A stretch of DNA of 64,000 bases, taken from DASUPK01 sp963743575. Lineage in GTDB: Bacteria; Actinomycetota; Thermoleophilia; Solirubrobacterales; 70-9. The first letter of the stretch is position 1. Every line of letters starts with the position of its first letter. Location: positions 49,966 to 113,965 of the forward strand of contig CAVUQC010000008.1 of NCBI GenBank assembly GCA_963743575.1, given 5' to 3'. The position numbers and the translations under genes are program-made. Positions 1-7,865 of this stretch are shown here, in pieces. The notes under the pieces were generated by a model. That model did not search any database. It was given only the letters and a program-made list of their open reading frames with translations, and was not told the DNA's origin.

Positions 1-266
1 AAGCCGCGGCGGCGGCGGAAGTGGGCGATCGCGTCGCCGACGGAATAGGTCTTCAGGTGGCCGACGTGCGGCTCGCCCGAGGGGTACGGCAGCATCTCGA
101 GGACGTAGCTCTTCGGCTTCGACTCGTCGAACTCAGGTGAGCCCGGATTCGCCACCACCCAGGTGTTCTCGGCCTCCCAGACGAGCTGCCACTTGCGCTC
201 GATCGCCTGCGGGTCGTAGCGCTCGATCTCGTTTTCGGACGCCGCCTTTGCCTCGGGTTCGGCCAT
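1..266 (-). CDS. leuS: Leucyl-tRNA synthetase, N-terminal part (runs off the window)
   Basis: Class I aminoacyl-tRNA synthetase that charges tRNA-Leu in the cytoplasm. The 88 visible residues start at an ATG (complement of 264-266) and carry the family N-terminus: an ERKWQ-W block followed by YVLEMLPYPSGEPHVGH, the HIGH-type ATP-binding signature, then YSVGDAIAHFRRRRG. The rest lies beyond the left edge. It is the downstream end of the rsfS/nadD backbone, which is the usual actinobacterial arrangement. No leader structure such as a T-box fits in the short upstream gap. Confidence 0.95.
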   Translation of the reverse strand, partial: MAEPEAKAASENEIERYDPQAIERKWQLVWEAENTWVVANPGSPEFDESKPKSYVLEMLPYPSGEPHVGHLKTYSVGDAIAHFRRRRG

Positions 267-336
267 GGCGGCCAGTTTACGAGCGCGGAGCTCGTGCACT
301 GGCGCGCGTCGGCCGGCTCAGAGGCACCTGATTCCT

Positions 337-810
337 CTAGCGGCCGACCTTGTTCGCCTTCCAGTCGATGTAGTTGGTTTCGCAGACCTCCGTCCCAGGC
401 TCATGCATGGAGGCGGCCCACGAGTAGGCGACGACGTTTCCCTTCAGGGCCGTGGTGCCAAACCCTTTGGTGCCGTCGGGCTTGCCGTTGACGAAGATTC
501 CCTGGTAGGGAGCAAATGTGTTCGGCGTATCGGACCCGAACATGAACCTTGCCACCCCCTGCAGCGGCATCGCGGGAGGGGCGATGGTGATTGTCTGGTT
601 GTAGCGGGGCTCCGCATCCGTCCCTGCCTCTTGGACGAAGCACACCAGCCTCGCGCCGGGGACGATGAAGTCGACAACGCGGCGATGCCTTGTGATCCTG
701 AAGCTGACCGGGTTTCCCTCCTCGGTCATCCCCCGATAGGTCCCCACCCGCCTGTTCTTCGTCTTTGCCCCTACCCCATCCGCGGCGAGCCCCATTGCGA
801 AGACCGTCAT
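337..810 (-). CDS. Secreted protein of unknown function, probably frameshifted at its signal peptide
   Basis: The open frame gives 157 residues from an ATG at 810. I do not recognise the family; the mature part is small and polar with repeated glycines and no clear motif. The N-terminus looks like a truncated signal peptide (MTVFAMGLAADGVGA). A better start lies at 848: an ATG preceded by GGAGAGG, reading MNRPNKVVQ in another frame before meeting a stop. Joined to the long frame by one extra base it would give a complete signal peptide (basic start, then AALAAMTVFAMGLAADGVGA). Either a real frameshift or a sequence error is likely near 825-840. Confidence 0.55.
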   Translation of the reverse strand: MTVFAMGLAADGVGAKTKNRRVGTYRGMTEEGNPVSFRITRHRRVVDFIVPGARLVCFVQEAGTDAEPRYNQTITIAPPAMPLQGVARFMFGSDTPNTFAPYQGIFVNGKPDGTKGFGTTALKGNVVAYSWAASMHEPGTEVCETNYIDWKANKVGR

Positions 811-970
811 CGCGGCCAGCGCTGCACGACCTTGTTGGGACGGTTCATCTGTACCTCTCCATCACTGGCTCGCAAGAACCGTGGCCCACACTAGGCGCCG
901 GCGCTCATCAAATGCTCATCGGGGTGAGCACGTCCGCGTATATTCAGGAGGAGAGGAAGGAGGAATCAGG

Positions 971-1195
971 ATGTCGCGATTGATCAAGCTCGACCGGACG
1001 GGGCATACGGAACTGGCAAGCTGGACGGCCGAGGACGCAGGCGCGCAACGGGTAGCCATCGAGGCCTTCCGCCGCGAGCTCGATGAGGGCATGCTGGCCA
1101 GCGCCACGTTGGCGGATGGCTCGGCCGAGGTGGTGCGCGAGCTGCCGCTCGACGCGGATCTGGTCGTGCTGCGGCGGCCCATCGCGGGCGGCTAG
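971..1195 (+). CDS. Small hypothetical protein, 74 residues
   Basis: Short soluble protein beginning MSRLIKLDRTGH and ending ELPLDADLVVLRRPIAGG. The ATG at 971 is chosen over an upstream in-frame ATG at 881 because it follows a strong purine-rich ribosome site (GGAAGGAGGAATCAGG). I do not recognise the family. The pattern of an acidic central helix and a hydrophobic LVVLRRP strand suggests a compact alpha/beta fold. It lies 5 bases before the next gene on the same strand, so the two are probably cotranscribed. Confidence 0.65.
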   Translation: MSRLIKLDRTGHTELASWTAEDAGAQRVAIEAFRRELDEGMLASATLADGSAEVVRELPLDADLVVLRRPIAGG

Positions 1196-1200
1196 GCCCA

Positions 1201-1845
1201 GTGGAGGCGGGTGTGCTCGCCGAGGCCGCGGCCATGCCGTGGCGGCGGCGGGCGAGCGAGAGGAGCCTGGCGAAGGAGGGCCGGATCTGGACGCTGTGGA
1301 GCGTCGCGATCGTCGTGACCTTCGGTGTGCCCGCGGCTCTGCTCGTCTGGATCCAGCCGCTCGCGTTCCCGGTCGCGGCGATCTTCCTCGGGCATGCGAT
1401 CGCCGTGCTGCACCTGCAGGGTCGCCGGGGCGCTCGCGGCGTGAAGCCGATCGGCGGCCCGGAGAGCCCCGAGGACAGCAGGGCCCTCGGGTTGCTCGGT
1501 GACCTCGTGGGTCACGACGAGCGTGAGCTGCTCGCCGGCACCGGCCTGGCGCTGCAGCCGGGCCGCCTGGGGTCCTGGCTGGTGGGTCAGGAGGGGGCGA
1601 TCCTCGTGCGCCCGGGGGGACACCGCGTTCACTGCTTCTGCGTGCGCGTCGGGGAGGCCGGCGATTTGCCGCCCGCCGACCGGGTGGCGCACCTGCTGCT
1701 GGCCCTGCGCGAGGACGAGGAGGGATTCGCAACCGTTGCGAACCGGAACTTCTCGGGTGCGACGTGGCGTCTCAGGCGAGAGTTATCGGCGGGCACACGT
1801 CCGGCCCTCGAACGAGCCCGGAAGCTCGGAGACGCGCGGGTCTAG
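1201..1845 (+). CDS. Hypothetical membrane protein, 214 residues
   Basis: Starts at GTG 1201 (an in-frame ATG at 1234 is an alternative). After a basic N-terminus there is a hydrophobic stretch at about residues 33-65 (IWTLWSVAIVVTFGVPAALLV, then FPVAAIFLGHAIAVL) that fits two close transmembrane helices. A soluble C-terminal domain of about 140 residues follows, with GQEGAILVRPGG and a CFCVRV strand. I do not recognise the family. It converges on acs, overlapping its stop by four bases. Confidence 0.6.
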   Translation: MEAGVLAEAAAMPWRRRASERSLAKEGRIWTLWSVAIVVTFGVPAALLVWIQPLAFPVAAIFLGHAIAVLHLQGRRGARGVKPIGGPESPEDSRALGLLGDLVGHDERELLAGTGLALQPGRLGSWLVGQEGAILVRPGGHRVHCFCVRVGEAGDLPPADRVAHLLLALREDEEGFATVANRNFSGATWRLRRELSAGTRPALERARKLGDARV

Positions 1846-3827
1846 TTCTCCTCGTCGTGCTCCCTGACCTTCTCCTCGATCTGCTGCATCACGTTCGGAT
1901 CGCGCAGCGTCGTCACGTCACCGAGCTCGCGGCCCTCGCCGATGTCGCGGAGGAGCCGGCGCATGATCTTGCCGGAGCGGGTCTTCGGGAGGTCGCCGGC
2001 CCAGATGATTTTCTTGACCCTGGCGATCTTCGAGATCCGCCGAGAGACGTGTTCATTGATCTCCTTGGCGATCTCGTCGTTGCCCTCGAGATCGCCCTCG
2101 AGCGTGACGAAGGCGCAGATGGCCTGACCGGTGTCCTCGTCTGCGATGCCGATGACGGCGGACTCTGCCACCTTCGGATGGGAGACGATCGCTGACTCGA
2201 CCTCCGCGGTTGAGAGGCGGTGGCCCGAGACGTTGACGACATCGTCGACGCGGCCGAGAACCCAGAAGTAGCCGTCCTCGTCCTTGCGCGCGGCGTCGCC
2301 AACGAAGTAGGTCGTCTCGTCCCACTTCGAGTAGTAGGTCTCCTTGAACCGCTCGTCCTCCTTGAACAGGGTGCGGAGCATCCCCGGCCAGGGACGCCTG
2401 AGCGCCAGAAGGCCCTGGTCGCCGTCGACCTCGTTGCCCTCCTCGTCGAGCACCGCAGCGTCGATGCCCGGCAGAGGCTTCGTCGCCGATCCGGGCTTGG
2501 CCGCGGTGATTCCCGGCAAGGAGCTGATCATGATGTTGCCCGTCTCGGTCTGCCACCAGGTGTCGACAATCGGACAGCGCTCGCCGCCAATCACCTCGTA
2601 GTACCAGAGCCACGCTTTGGGGTTGATCGGCTCGCCGACGGTGCCGAGCAGGCGGAGGGATGAGAGATCGTGCTTGTTCGGATAGTCCACACCCCACTTC
2701 ATGCACGCCCGGATCGCGGTCGGCGCGGTGTAGAAGGTGGTCACCTTGTGGCTCTCGATGATGTCCCACCAGACGTCCTTGTCCGGGTAGTCCGGAGGGC
2801 CCTCGTACATGACGCCGGTCGCCCCGTTTGAGAGGGGGCCGTAGACGATGTAGGAGTGGCCGGTAACCCAGCCGACGTCGGCGCCACACCAGAAGACGTC
2901 CGACTCCGGCTTCAAATCGAAGACGTAGCGGTGGGTGAAGGTGACCCCGAGGAGGTAGCCGCCGGTGGTGTGCAGCACGCCCTTGGGCTTCGCCGTCGAG
3001 CCTGAGGTATAGAGGACGAAGAGCGGATGCTCGGCGTCCATGGGCTCGGCCGGACACTCGGCGTCGGCTGACTTCATCGCCTCTTCGAACCAGACGTCCC
3101 GTCCTTCCTTCATCTCGCAGTCGGCGCCAGTGGACTTGACGACGAAGATCGTCTCGATCGAATCGAGATCACCGATCCCCTCCTCGTCCACGGCGCTCTT
3201 GATCGGCGCGGTCTTGCCCTTGCGGCGGGCGCCGTCGACCGTGATCAGGGCCTTGGCCTCCGAAAACTCCATGCGTTCGCGCACGGCCTCCGGGGAGAAG
3301 CCGCCGAAGACGACGTTGTGGGGGGCGCCGATGCGGGCGCAGGCGAGCATCGACACGACGACCTCGGGGATCATCGGCAGGTAGATGCCTACGACGTCGC
3401 CCTTGGCGATGCCGCGGTCCTTCAGCGCGTTGGCGAAGCGCTGCACTTCGGCGTGGAGGTCGGAGTAAGTGATGTCGCGCTCCTCGCCCTCCTCACCGCG
3501 CCAGTGGAATGCGATGCGGTCGCCGTTGCCTGCTTCTACGTGCCTGTCCAGGCAGTTGTAGGAGGCGTTGAGCTTGCCGTCCGCGAACCACTTGTAGAAC
3601 GGGGCGTTGGATTCATCGAGCGTCTGAGTCGGCTTCTCGGCCCAATCAAGCAGCTCCTCCGCCTGGCGCTGCCAGAAGCCCTCGAGATCCTTGGCGGCTT
3701 CCTCGAACATCGACTCGTCGGCGACGAGCGCTTCCTTCTTGAAGTCTTCGGGGGGTGGGAACTGCTCGATGTCGAGCATCGACTCGAGTTGCTTTTCGAG
3801 GTCCGCGCTGCTCACCTTGGTCGCCAT
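1842..3827 (-). CDS. acs: Acetyl-CoA synthetase
   Basis: AMP-forming acetate-CoA ligase that converts acetate, ATP and CoA to acetyl-CoA via acetyl-AMP. The 661-residue length is typical. Visible signatures are the P-loop YTSGSTAKPKGVLHTTGGYL (about residue 272), the WWQTETG core motif and the C-terminal KTRSGKIMRR, whose lysine is the usual acetylation switch. The start ATG at 3827 follows a GGAG-type ribosome site. An acetate transporter gene lies just upstream on the same strand, so the pair probably forms an acetate-assimilation unit. Confidence 0.97.
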   Translation of the reverse strand: MATKVSSADLEKQLESMLDIEQFPPPEDFKKEALVADESMFEEAAKDLEGFWQRQAEELLDWAEKPTQTLDESNAPFYKWFADGKLNASYNCLDRHVEAGNGDRIAFHWRGEEGEERDITYSDLHAEVQRFANALKDRGIAKGDVVGIYLPMIPEVVVSMLACARIGAPHNVVFGGFSPEAVRERMEFSEAKALITVDGARRKGKTAPIKSAVDEEGIGDLDSIETIFVVKSTGADCEMKEGRDVWFEEAMKSADAECPAEPMDAEHPLFVLYTSGSTAKPKGVLHTTGGYLLGVTFTHRYVFDLKPESDVFWCGADVGWVTGHSYIVYGPLSNGATGVMYEGPPDYPDKDVWWDIIESHKVTTFYTAPTAIRACMKWGVDYPNKHDLSSLRLLGTVGEPINPKAWLWYYEVIGGERCPIVDTWWQTETGNIMISSLPGITAAKPGSATKPLPGIDAAVLDEEGNEVDGDQGLLALRRPWPGMLRTLFKEDERFKETYYSKWDETTYFVGDAARKDEDGYFWVLGRVDDVVNVSGHRLSTAEVESAIVSHPKVAESAVIGIADEDTGQAICAFVTLEGDLEGNDEIAKEINEHVSRRISKIARVKKIIWAGDLPKTRSGKIMRRLLRDIGEGRELGDVTTLRDPNVMQQIEEKVREHDEEN

Positions 3828-3888
3828 CTCTCCTCCTAAGTCCGTTCTCGTTTCAAAGCTACTCCCCGCCAGGGGCCGGGACCGGATG

Positions 3889-3914
3889 GGCGGCGCCGGC
3901 GAGCCGGCGCCGCC
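3889..3914 (-). terminator. Perfect GC stem-loop between satP and acs
   Basis: Inverted repeat with 12-base arms (GGCGGCGCCGGC and its complement) around a GA loop, lying between the satP stop and the acs start. No T-run follows on the minus strand, so it may attenuate, or stabilise the satP message, rather than act as a classical intrinsic terminator. Confidence 0.5.
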
Positions 3915-3933
3915 TCCAGCCGTGGTGCGTCAG

Positions 3934-4560
3934 TCAGCGTCCCGCTGGGTCCACCTCCTCTCCCCGCGCCACTTGAAGCGGCATGACCGGGGCGATGGTC
4001 CGGCCGAATGTCGAGTTGATCACGGCGGCGAACGACGCGTACCAGGCCGCCGCCGCTGTGGCGAGCCCGATGTAGCCGCCCCAATGGATCACGTTCTCGT
4101 TGCCCCCGCTGTTGCCCGCGCCCAGCAGGATGAACGTGATCGACAGCAGGAAGAACACCAGTGCGACGGCACCGGTGGTGCGGAGCGAGGCGAGAAACAT
4201 GTAGGTGGTGAAGATCGCCCACGCCCAGAGATAGAGGCCGACCGCGCTTCCGGCATGAGCCTCCGGGATGTCCTTCACGAAGAAGGTCACCAACGCCCAG
4301 AAGGAAATCCAGAAAGCCCCATATGACGAGAAGGCGACCGCGCCGAAGGTGTTGCCGGTGCGGAACTCCCACATTCCGGCAAGCAGCTGCGCGATACCGC
4401 CGTAAGCGAGCGCCAATCCCAGAACCACCGGTTCCCCGGCGTCACTGACGATGTTCGCATTGAACATGCTGAGAACGAACGTGGTCATCGCGAATCCGGC
4501 GAGCCCAAGGGGTCCCGGATCGGCAGGAATCCACGACGAGGCTGACCTCGAAGATTCCAT
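3934..4560 (-). CDS. satP: Acetate uptake transporter, GPR1/FUN34/YaaH (SatP) family
   Basis: About 208 residues with six predicted hydrophobic helices. It carries family-type sequence: NPxG-like PADPGPLGLAGFAMTTFVLSMFNA near the N-terminus, AYGGIAQLLAGMWEF and GNTFGAVAFSSYGAFWISF. This family moves acetate/succinate with protons across the cytoplasmic membrane. The start at 4560 is preferred to the upstream 4596 because GAAGGAGA sits at the right distance before it. It lies directly upstream of acs on the same strand, which supports a role in acetate import. Confidence 0.9.
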   Translation of the reverse strand: MESSRSASSWIPADPGPLGLAGFAMTTFVLSMFNANIVSDAGEPVVLGLALAYGGIAQLLAGMWEFRTGNTFGAVAFSSYGAFWISFWALVTFFVKDIPEAHAGSAVGLYLWAWAIFTTYMFLASLRTTGAVALVFFLLSITFILLGAGNSGGNENVIHWGGYIGLATAAAAWYASFAAVINSTFGRTIAPVMPLQVARGEEVDPAGR

Positions 4561-4708
4561 CTGATTGTCTCCTTCCTTGCCGGCCGAACCGGCCAACGCT
4601 CACGTGCAGCACCGCAGTTCGGCGGGCGGCTGTGGTGAGGATCCTTACCCCCGCCCATACCCCGGGGTCAGCGTTTGCTAACGCAAGGATCGTTTCGGCA
4701 GCCGTCGG

Positions 4709-5575
4709 TTAGAGACCGGCGGCTTCGGCCAGGAGGGTGACCTGCTCGGGATCGGGTGAGCAGGGAAAGAGGATGAGCTCGTCGCAGTTCCATTCCTCGT
4801 AGGCCTTGATGAACGCCTTGATGCTGTCGGCGTCCTTGGGGGCGCCGGAGGCGATGCCCTGCACGGCAGCGTCGCCAAGCCAGGCGTAGTAGTCGCCGAC
4901 GTAGGCCTGGGCCGTGGCCTCGGCGTCGGGGCCGAGGCTGAAGTAGCCCAGGGCCAGGGTCCGGGGCTGTCCGTCGCGGCCGGCCTTCTTCCAGGCGTCG
5001 TCGAGGTTGGAGATGTCGGCGCCGAACTGTGCGGCGCCGGAGCCACCCTGCGTCCAGCCGTCGCCGTACTTGGCGGCACGGTCGAAGGATGCCTCCACGG
5101 CTCCGCCGACGAGGAGCGAGGGGCCCTTGCCGGAGGGCCGGGGGCCGACCTTCGTCTCGAGATCGCCCTCCGCGTTCCAGATGTCGCGGATCTTCGCGAG
5201 GGCGTTGTCGAGCCATTTGCCGCGGCTCGACATGTCGATCCCGCTGATGTCGTAGTCGTCCTCACGGCCGCCGATCCCGATGCCGAGGACCGCGCGATCG
5301 CCTCCGGCCAGGGCGTCGAGAGAGAGGAACTGCTTGGCGAGCATCGCGGAGTTCTGACGCAGCGGGCCGAGCAGGACGTCGGTGACGAGCTTGATGCGCT
5401 CGGTCACCGCGGCTGCGGCGGAGAGCGCGACCACCGGCTCGTAGTTCGGAAAGACGATTCGGTCGATCGTTCCGAGGGAAGAGAAGCCGGCGTCCTCGGC
5501 GGCGCGCGCCCAGTCGGTGAGCTGATTGCCGGTCGTTCCCGGCACTGTGTTCGGCAATCCGATTCCGAGCTCCAT
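4709..5575 (-). CDS. LLM-class flavin-dependent oxidoreductase (luciferase-like)
   Basis: 288-residue TIM-barrel flavoprotein of the bacterial luciferase-like superfamily. Matching features are an N-terminal ELGIGLPN strand, AEDAGFSSLGTIDRI, TERIKLVTDVLLGPLR, the LSLDALAGGDRAVLGIGIGG phosphate/flavin region and a late ELILFPCSPDPEQV. In Actinobacteria such proteins often use F420 rather than FMN. The substrate cannot be read from sequence. A second F420-type gene is transcribed divergently 27 bases away, suggesting shared control. Confidence 0.85.
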   Translation of the reverse strand: MELGIGLPNTVPGTTGNQLTDWARAAEDAGFSSLGTIDRIVFPNYEPVVALSAAAAVTERIKLVTDVLLGPLRQNSAMLAKQFLSLDALAGGDRAVLGIGIGGREDDYDISGIDMSSRGKWLDNALAKIRDIWNAEGDLETKVGPRPSGKGPSLLVGGAVEASFDRAAKYGDGWTQGGSGAAQFGADISNLDDAWKKAGRDGQPRTLALGYFSLGPDAEATAQAYVGDYYAWLGDAAVQGIASGAPKDADSIKAFIKAYEEWNCDELILFPCSPDPEQVTLLAEAAGL

Positions 5576-5602
5576 GCGTTCCTTTCGTCGACCTACAGTT
5601 GG

Positions 5603-6076
5603 TTGGTGGCTCCCGGGGAACCTACCGAGGTCGTTGCGTGGGCAAACGAATTGCTGGAGACGGCACGGGTCGGGCGGCTGGGAGTGGCCGACGAGGAGGG
5701 AGCGCCGCGGGTGCTGCCCGTGACGTTTGCGGTGGCCGAGGGGCGGATCTGGAGCGCGATCGACGACAAACCGAAGCGGGCGGGCGAGCCGGCGCGGCTG
5801 CGGTTTCTGCGGGGGGATCCGCGGGCGGCGCTGACGGTGGATCGCTACTCCGACGACTGGGAGGAGCTGGCGTGGGTGCAGGCGCTGGGGAGGGTTCGGA
5901 TCCTGGACGTCGCGGATGGCTCGGCGGGGTTGGCGGCCCTCACGGAGAAGTACGAGCAGTACCGGGAGAGCAGTCCGCCGGGTCCTCTTCTGGCTCTGGA
6001 ACCGGAGAGGTATCTGTGGTGGCGAGCTGCGGATCCGGGGGGCCGAGGCGCGCGTAGCGGCGACCGCGGCGGGTGA
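5603..6076 (+). CDS. PPOX-class F420-dependent oxidoreductase (TIGR03668-like)
   Basis: 157-residue split-barrel flavoprotein resembling pyridoxamine-phosphate-oxidase-fold F420 enzymes. Visible features are ARVGRLGVADEEGAPRVLPVTF at the N-terminus, IDDKPKR and LRFLRGDPRAALTVDRYSDDW, then WVQALGRVRIL, in family order. Start is TTG 5603 or the next codon GTG 5606. It is divergent from the luciferase-like gene. Its 3' end overlaps the opposing nuclease/antitoxin frame by 137 bases. Confidence 0.85.
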   Translation: MVAPGEPTEVVAWANELLETARVGRLGVADEEGAPRVLPVTFAVAEGRIWSAIDDKPKRAGEPARLRFLRGDPRAALTVDRYSDDWEELAWVQALGRVRILDVADGSAGLAALTEKYEQYRESSPPGPLLALEPERYLWWRAADPGGRGARSGDRGG

Positions 6077-6665
6077 TCAGGATCTCGTCGCCGGCGGCGG
6101 CGCGTTCCATCCAGTAGCCGAAGCGGTTCCGAAAGAGATGAGCGCCGACGGTGATTTCGGTGCCATCACCGTCGGCTTGTGTAGTGGAGCCAGCGGGGCT
6201 CGAACCCGCGACCTCGTGCATGCCATGCACGCGCTCTCCCAGCTGAGCTATGGCCCCAGCGAGGCTGTGATCAGCAGCAAAGTGTATCGACGCTCTCTGG
6301 CCATTCCTGGGCGGCACGAGACGTAGCTGAACTGCTGACAAGTCGGATACGAACAGGAACGGGATCAGGTAGCTCGACCCCGTTTCGTGGTCAAAGGCGG
6401 CGATCATGTCGACCTCGCCCACCTCGTACCTATTGCGGACATAGCCGCTGGGGGAGTGCCAGCTGCTGACGAGATTGATCACCAGAACATCTCCTCGTCG
6501 TTTGGCCGTCTTCACCTGCACTCGGAGGATTTGGTCGCCGAGATCGAATGCCAGGTCGTAACGGCAATGCTCAGCCACCGGCTTGAGGACGTCGATCCCG
6601 AGCTTCATCGCCTCCAGCGCGATCGCAAATTCGGCGATGTTCCCCTTGTCGTTGGATGTGAGCAC
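5940..6665 (-). CDS. PD-(D/E)XK nuclease frame reading through tRNA-Ala into a Phd/YefM-like antitoxin domain
   Basis: One open frame of 241 residues. Residues 1-130 resemble the group I intron-type PD-(D/E)XK endonucleases (PDDEXK_5, the family of tRNA-intron enzyme I-SspI): KGNIAEFAIALEAMKLG supplies a glutamate, RYDLAFD the aspartate and LRVQVKTAKR the Q-x-K. Residues 137-161 are the translation of the tRNA-Ala gene. Residues 169-200 match the Phd/YefM antitoxin pattern (EITVGAHLFRN, AAAGDEILITRRGRRYARL). There is no stop before the tRNA and no ATG, GTG or TTG between the tRNA and the antitoxin domain. Whether the fused protein is made is inference; the tail overlaps the opposing F420 gene. 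Confidence 0.6.
   Translation of the reverse strand: MLTSNDKGNIAEFAIALEAMKLGIDVLKPVAEHCRYDLAFDLGDQILRVQVKTAKRRGDVLVINLVSSWHSPSGYVRNRYEVGEVDMIAAFDHETGSSYLIPFLFVSDLSAVQLRLVPPRNGQRASIHFAADHSLAGAIAQLGERVHGMHEVAGSSPAGSTTQADGDGTEITVGAHLFRNRFGYWMERAAAGDEILITRRGRRYARLGPPDPQLATTDTSPVPEPEEDPADCSPGTARTSP
6185..6257 (-). tRNA. tRNA-Ala (GGC anticodon)
   Basis: 73-base cloverleaf on the minus strand. The acceptor stem pairs GGGGCCA with TGGCTCC (one G-T pair), with discriminator A. The D-loop contains AGCTCAGCTGGGAG. The anticodon stem-loop is CGTGC-ATGGCAT-GCACG with anticodon GGC. The T-arm has GGTTCGAGCC. The 3' CCA is not encoded; the next bases are CTA. The gene sits inside, and in frame with, the nuclease/antitoxin open frame. 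Confidence 0.95.
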
Positions 6666-6736
6666 CCGACGATCCTCGCGTCGATCGGGCGACGTGAGGC
6701 GCGCAGAGCGTCAGGAATGTGTGACGGCGGGGAGCT

Positions 6737-7441
6737 CTAGGCCGCGCGGTGCTTCTCGCCGCTGTCCTCATCCACGTCGAGGACAACTCCGCTGCTGCGG
6801 GTATCGCGAACCACGAACTCGAAGGGCGCCTTCTCCTCCAGCGCCCGCAGCAGGTCGATCGGGTTGTCCAGCTTCATCGAGACCCAGGCCCGGCCGCCCG
6901 AGAAGCGCTTCACCTTGATCTGGGATGCGCCGTCGATTTCCCCGGCCGCATCCTCGAACCCCGTCAGCTGCGCGAAGTCCTTCAGCGGCCCCACCTCGAT
7001 CTCCACCTCGCCCGAGTACACGCTCGCCTGAGCCGCCTCAGTCCCCACCGCAGGCCGGTCCTCCTCGAGCTCCTCGAGCCCCAGACGCTCCCTCGCCACA
7101 TCGGCGAGCTCCGAGACCCGGGCGCCCAGCTCGTCTCTCAGCCCGGACAGCTCCGTCACCCGGTCCGCCATCTGCACCGCGTCCTCCAGCGCCTTCATCC
7201 GGATCCGCGTGGCCTGGCGGCGCGCCTGCCCGTAGATCTCCTCGATCCCCTTGGTAACGGCCGCAGCCATCGGCTTCTTGAGGACATCCTGAAGCCGCTT
7301 CTCGCGCTCCACCACCCGCTCGGCCAATCTCTGGGCCTCCCGCTCGAGGCGGGCCAGCCGAGCATCGCGTGCCTCAATGGCCGCGTCGACCTGCGCTGGG
7401 TCGTAACCGCGTACGGTGCGCCGGAAGCGCTCCTGGGACAC
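6737..7441 (-). CDS. DivIVA-domain-like coiled-coil protein
   Basis: 234 residues starting at GTG 7441. The N-terminus (QERFRRTVRGYDPAQVDAAIEARDARL) resembles the DivIVA/Wag31 membrane-tip motif, and residues 20-130 are charged heptad-type coiled coil. The C-terminal part (about 140-225) is a separate beta-rich segment with FSGGRAWVSMKLDNPIDLLRAL, possibly protein-binding. DivIVA-type proteins mark curved membrane and recruit growth or division machinery; here the role is inferred. It lies downstream of rsfS on the same strand. Confidence 0.6.
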   Translation of the reverse strand: MSQERFRRTVRGYDPAQVDAAIEARDARLARLEREAQRLAERVVEREKRLQDVLKKPMAAAVTKGIEEIYGQARRQATRIRMKALEDAVQMADRVTELSGLRDELGARVSELADVARERLGLEELEEDRPAVGTEAAQASVYSGEVEIEVGPLKDFAQLTGFEDAAGEIDGASQIKVKRFSGGRAWVSMKLDNPIDLLRALEEKAPFEFVVRDTRSSGVVLDVDEDSGEKHRAA

Positions 7442-7478
7442 GACGGAAAGGCTAGGAGCCCCTTCGGACGGCTTCGCG

Positions 7479-7865
7479 TCAGATCGCGGCGTGCTGGCCG
7501 CTGGCCAGGTCCAGATCGAGCCGCCCAGCCTCGCCCCAGAGCTGATCGAGCCGATAGCGCTCCCGCGGCTCGGGCGTGAACACGTGCAGAACCGCGTCCA
7601 GGTAGTCCATCAGCACCCACTCGGACTCCCGCACGCCCTCGACCCTTGCAGGGAGCCAGCCGTCTCTCTTGAGCTGGTGGTAGACCTCGTCGTGGATCGC
7701 CTTGCCCTGACGCTCATTCCGCGCGGTGCAGATCACCAGGTAGTCCGTGTAGCCGACCAGCTGCCGCACATCGAGCGCGATCAGGTCGGTGGCCCCCTTG
7801 TCGTCGGCGATGGTGGCCAGCCGGCGCGCCAGCTCCTCCGAGGTCATCTCCAGCCCGCGACTCAT
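7479..7865 (-). CDS. rsfS: Ribosomal silencing factor RsfS
   Basis: 128-residue Iojap-family protein that binds ribosomal protein L14 and blocks subunit joining under nutrient limitation. Diagnostic sequence is KGATDLIALDVRQLVGYTDYLVICTARNERQ, then VEGVRESEWVLMDYLDAVLHVFTPEPRERYRLDQLW. The ATG at 7865 overlaps the nadD stop (ATGA), which fixes the start despite a longer open frame. The last codons fall in sequence similar to the dispersed repeat seen elsewhere in the window (GACGGCTTCGC...TCAGATCGCGG). Confidence 0.93.
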   Translation of the reverse strand: MSRGLEMTSEELARRLATIADDKGATDLIALDVRQLVGYTDYLVICTARNERQGKAIHDEVYHQLKRDGWLPARVEGVRESEWVLMDYLDAVLHVFTPEPRERYRLDQLWGEAGRLDLDLASGQHAAI

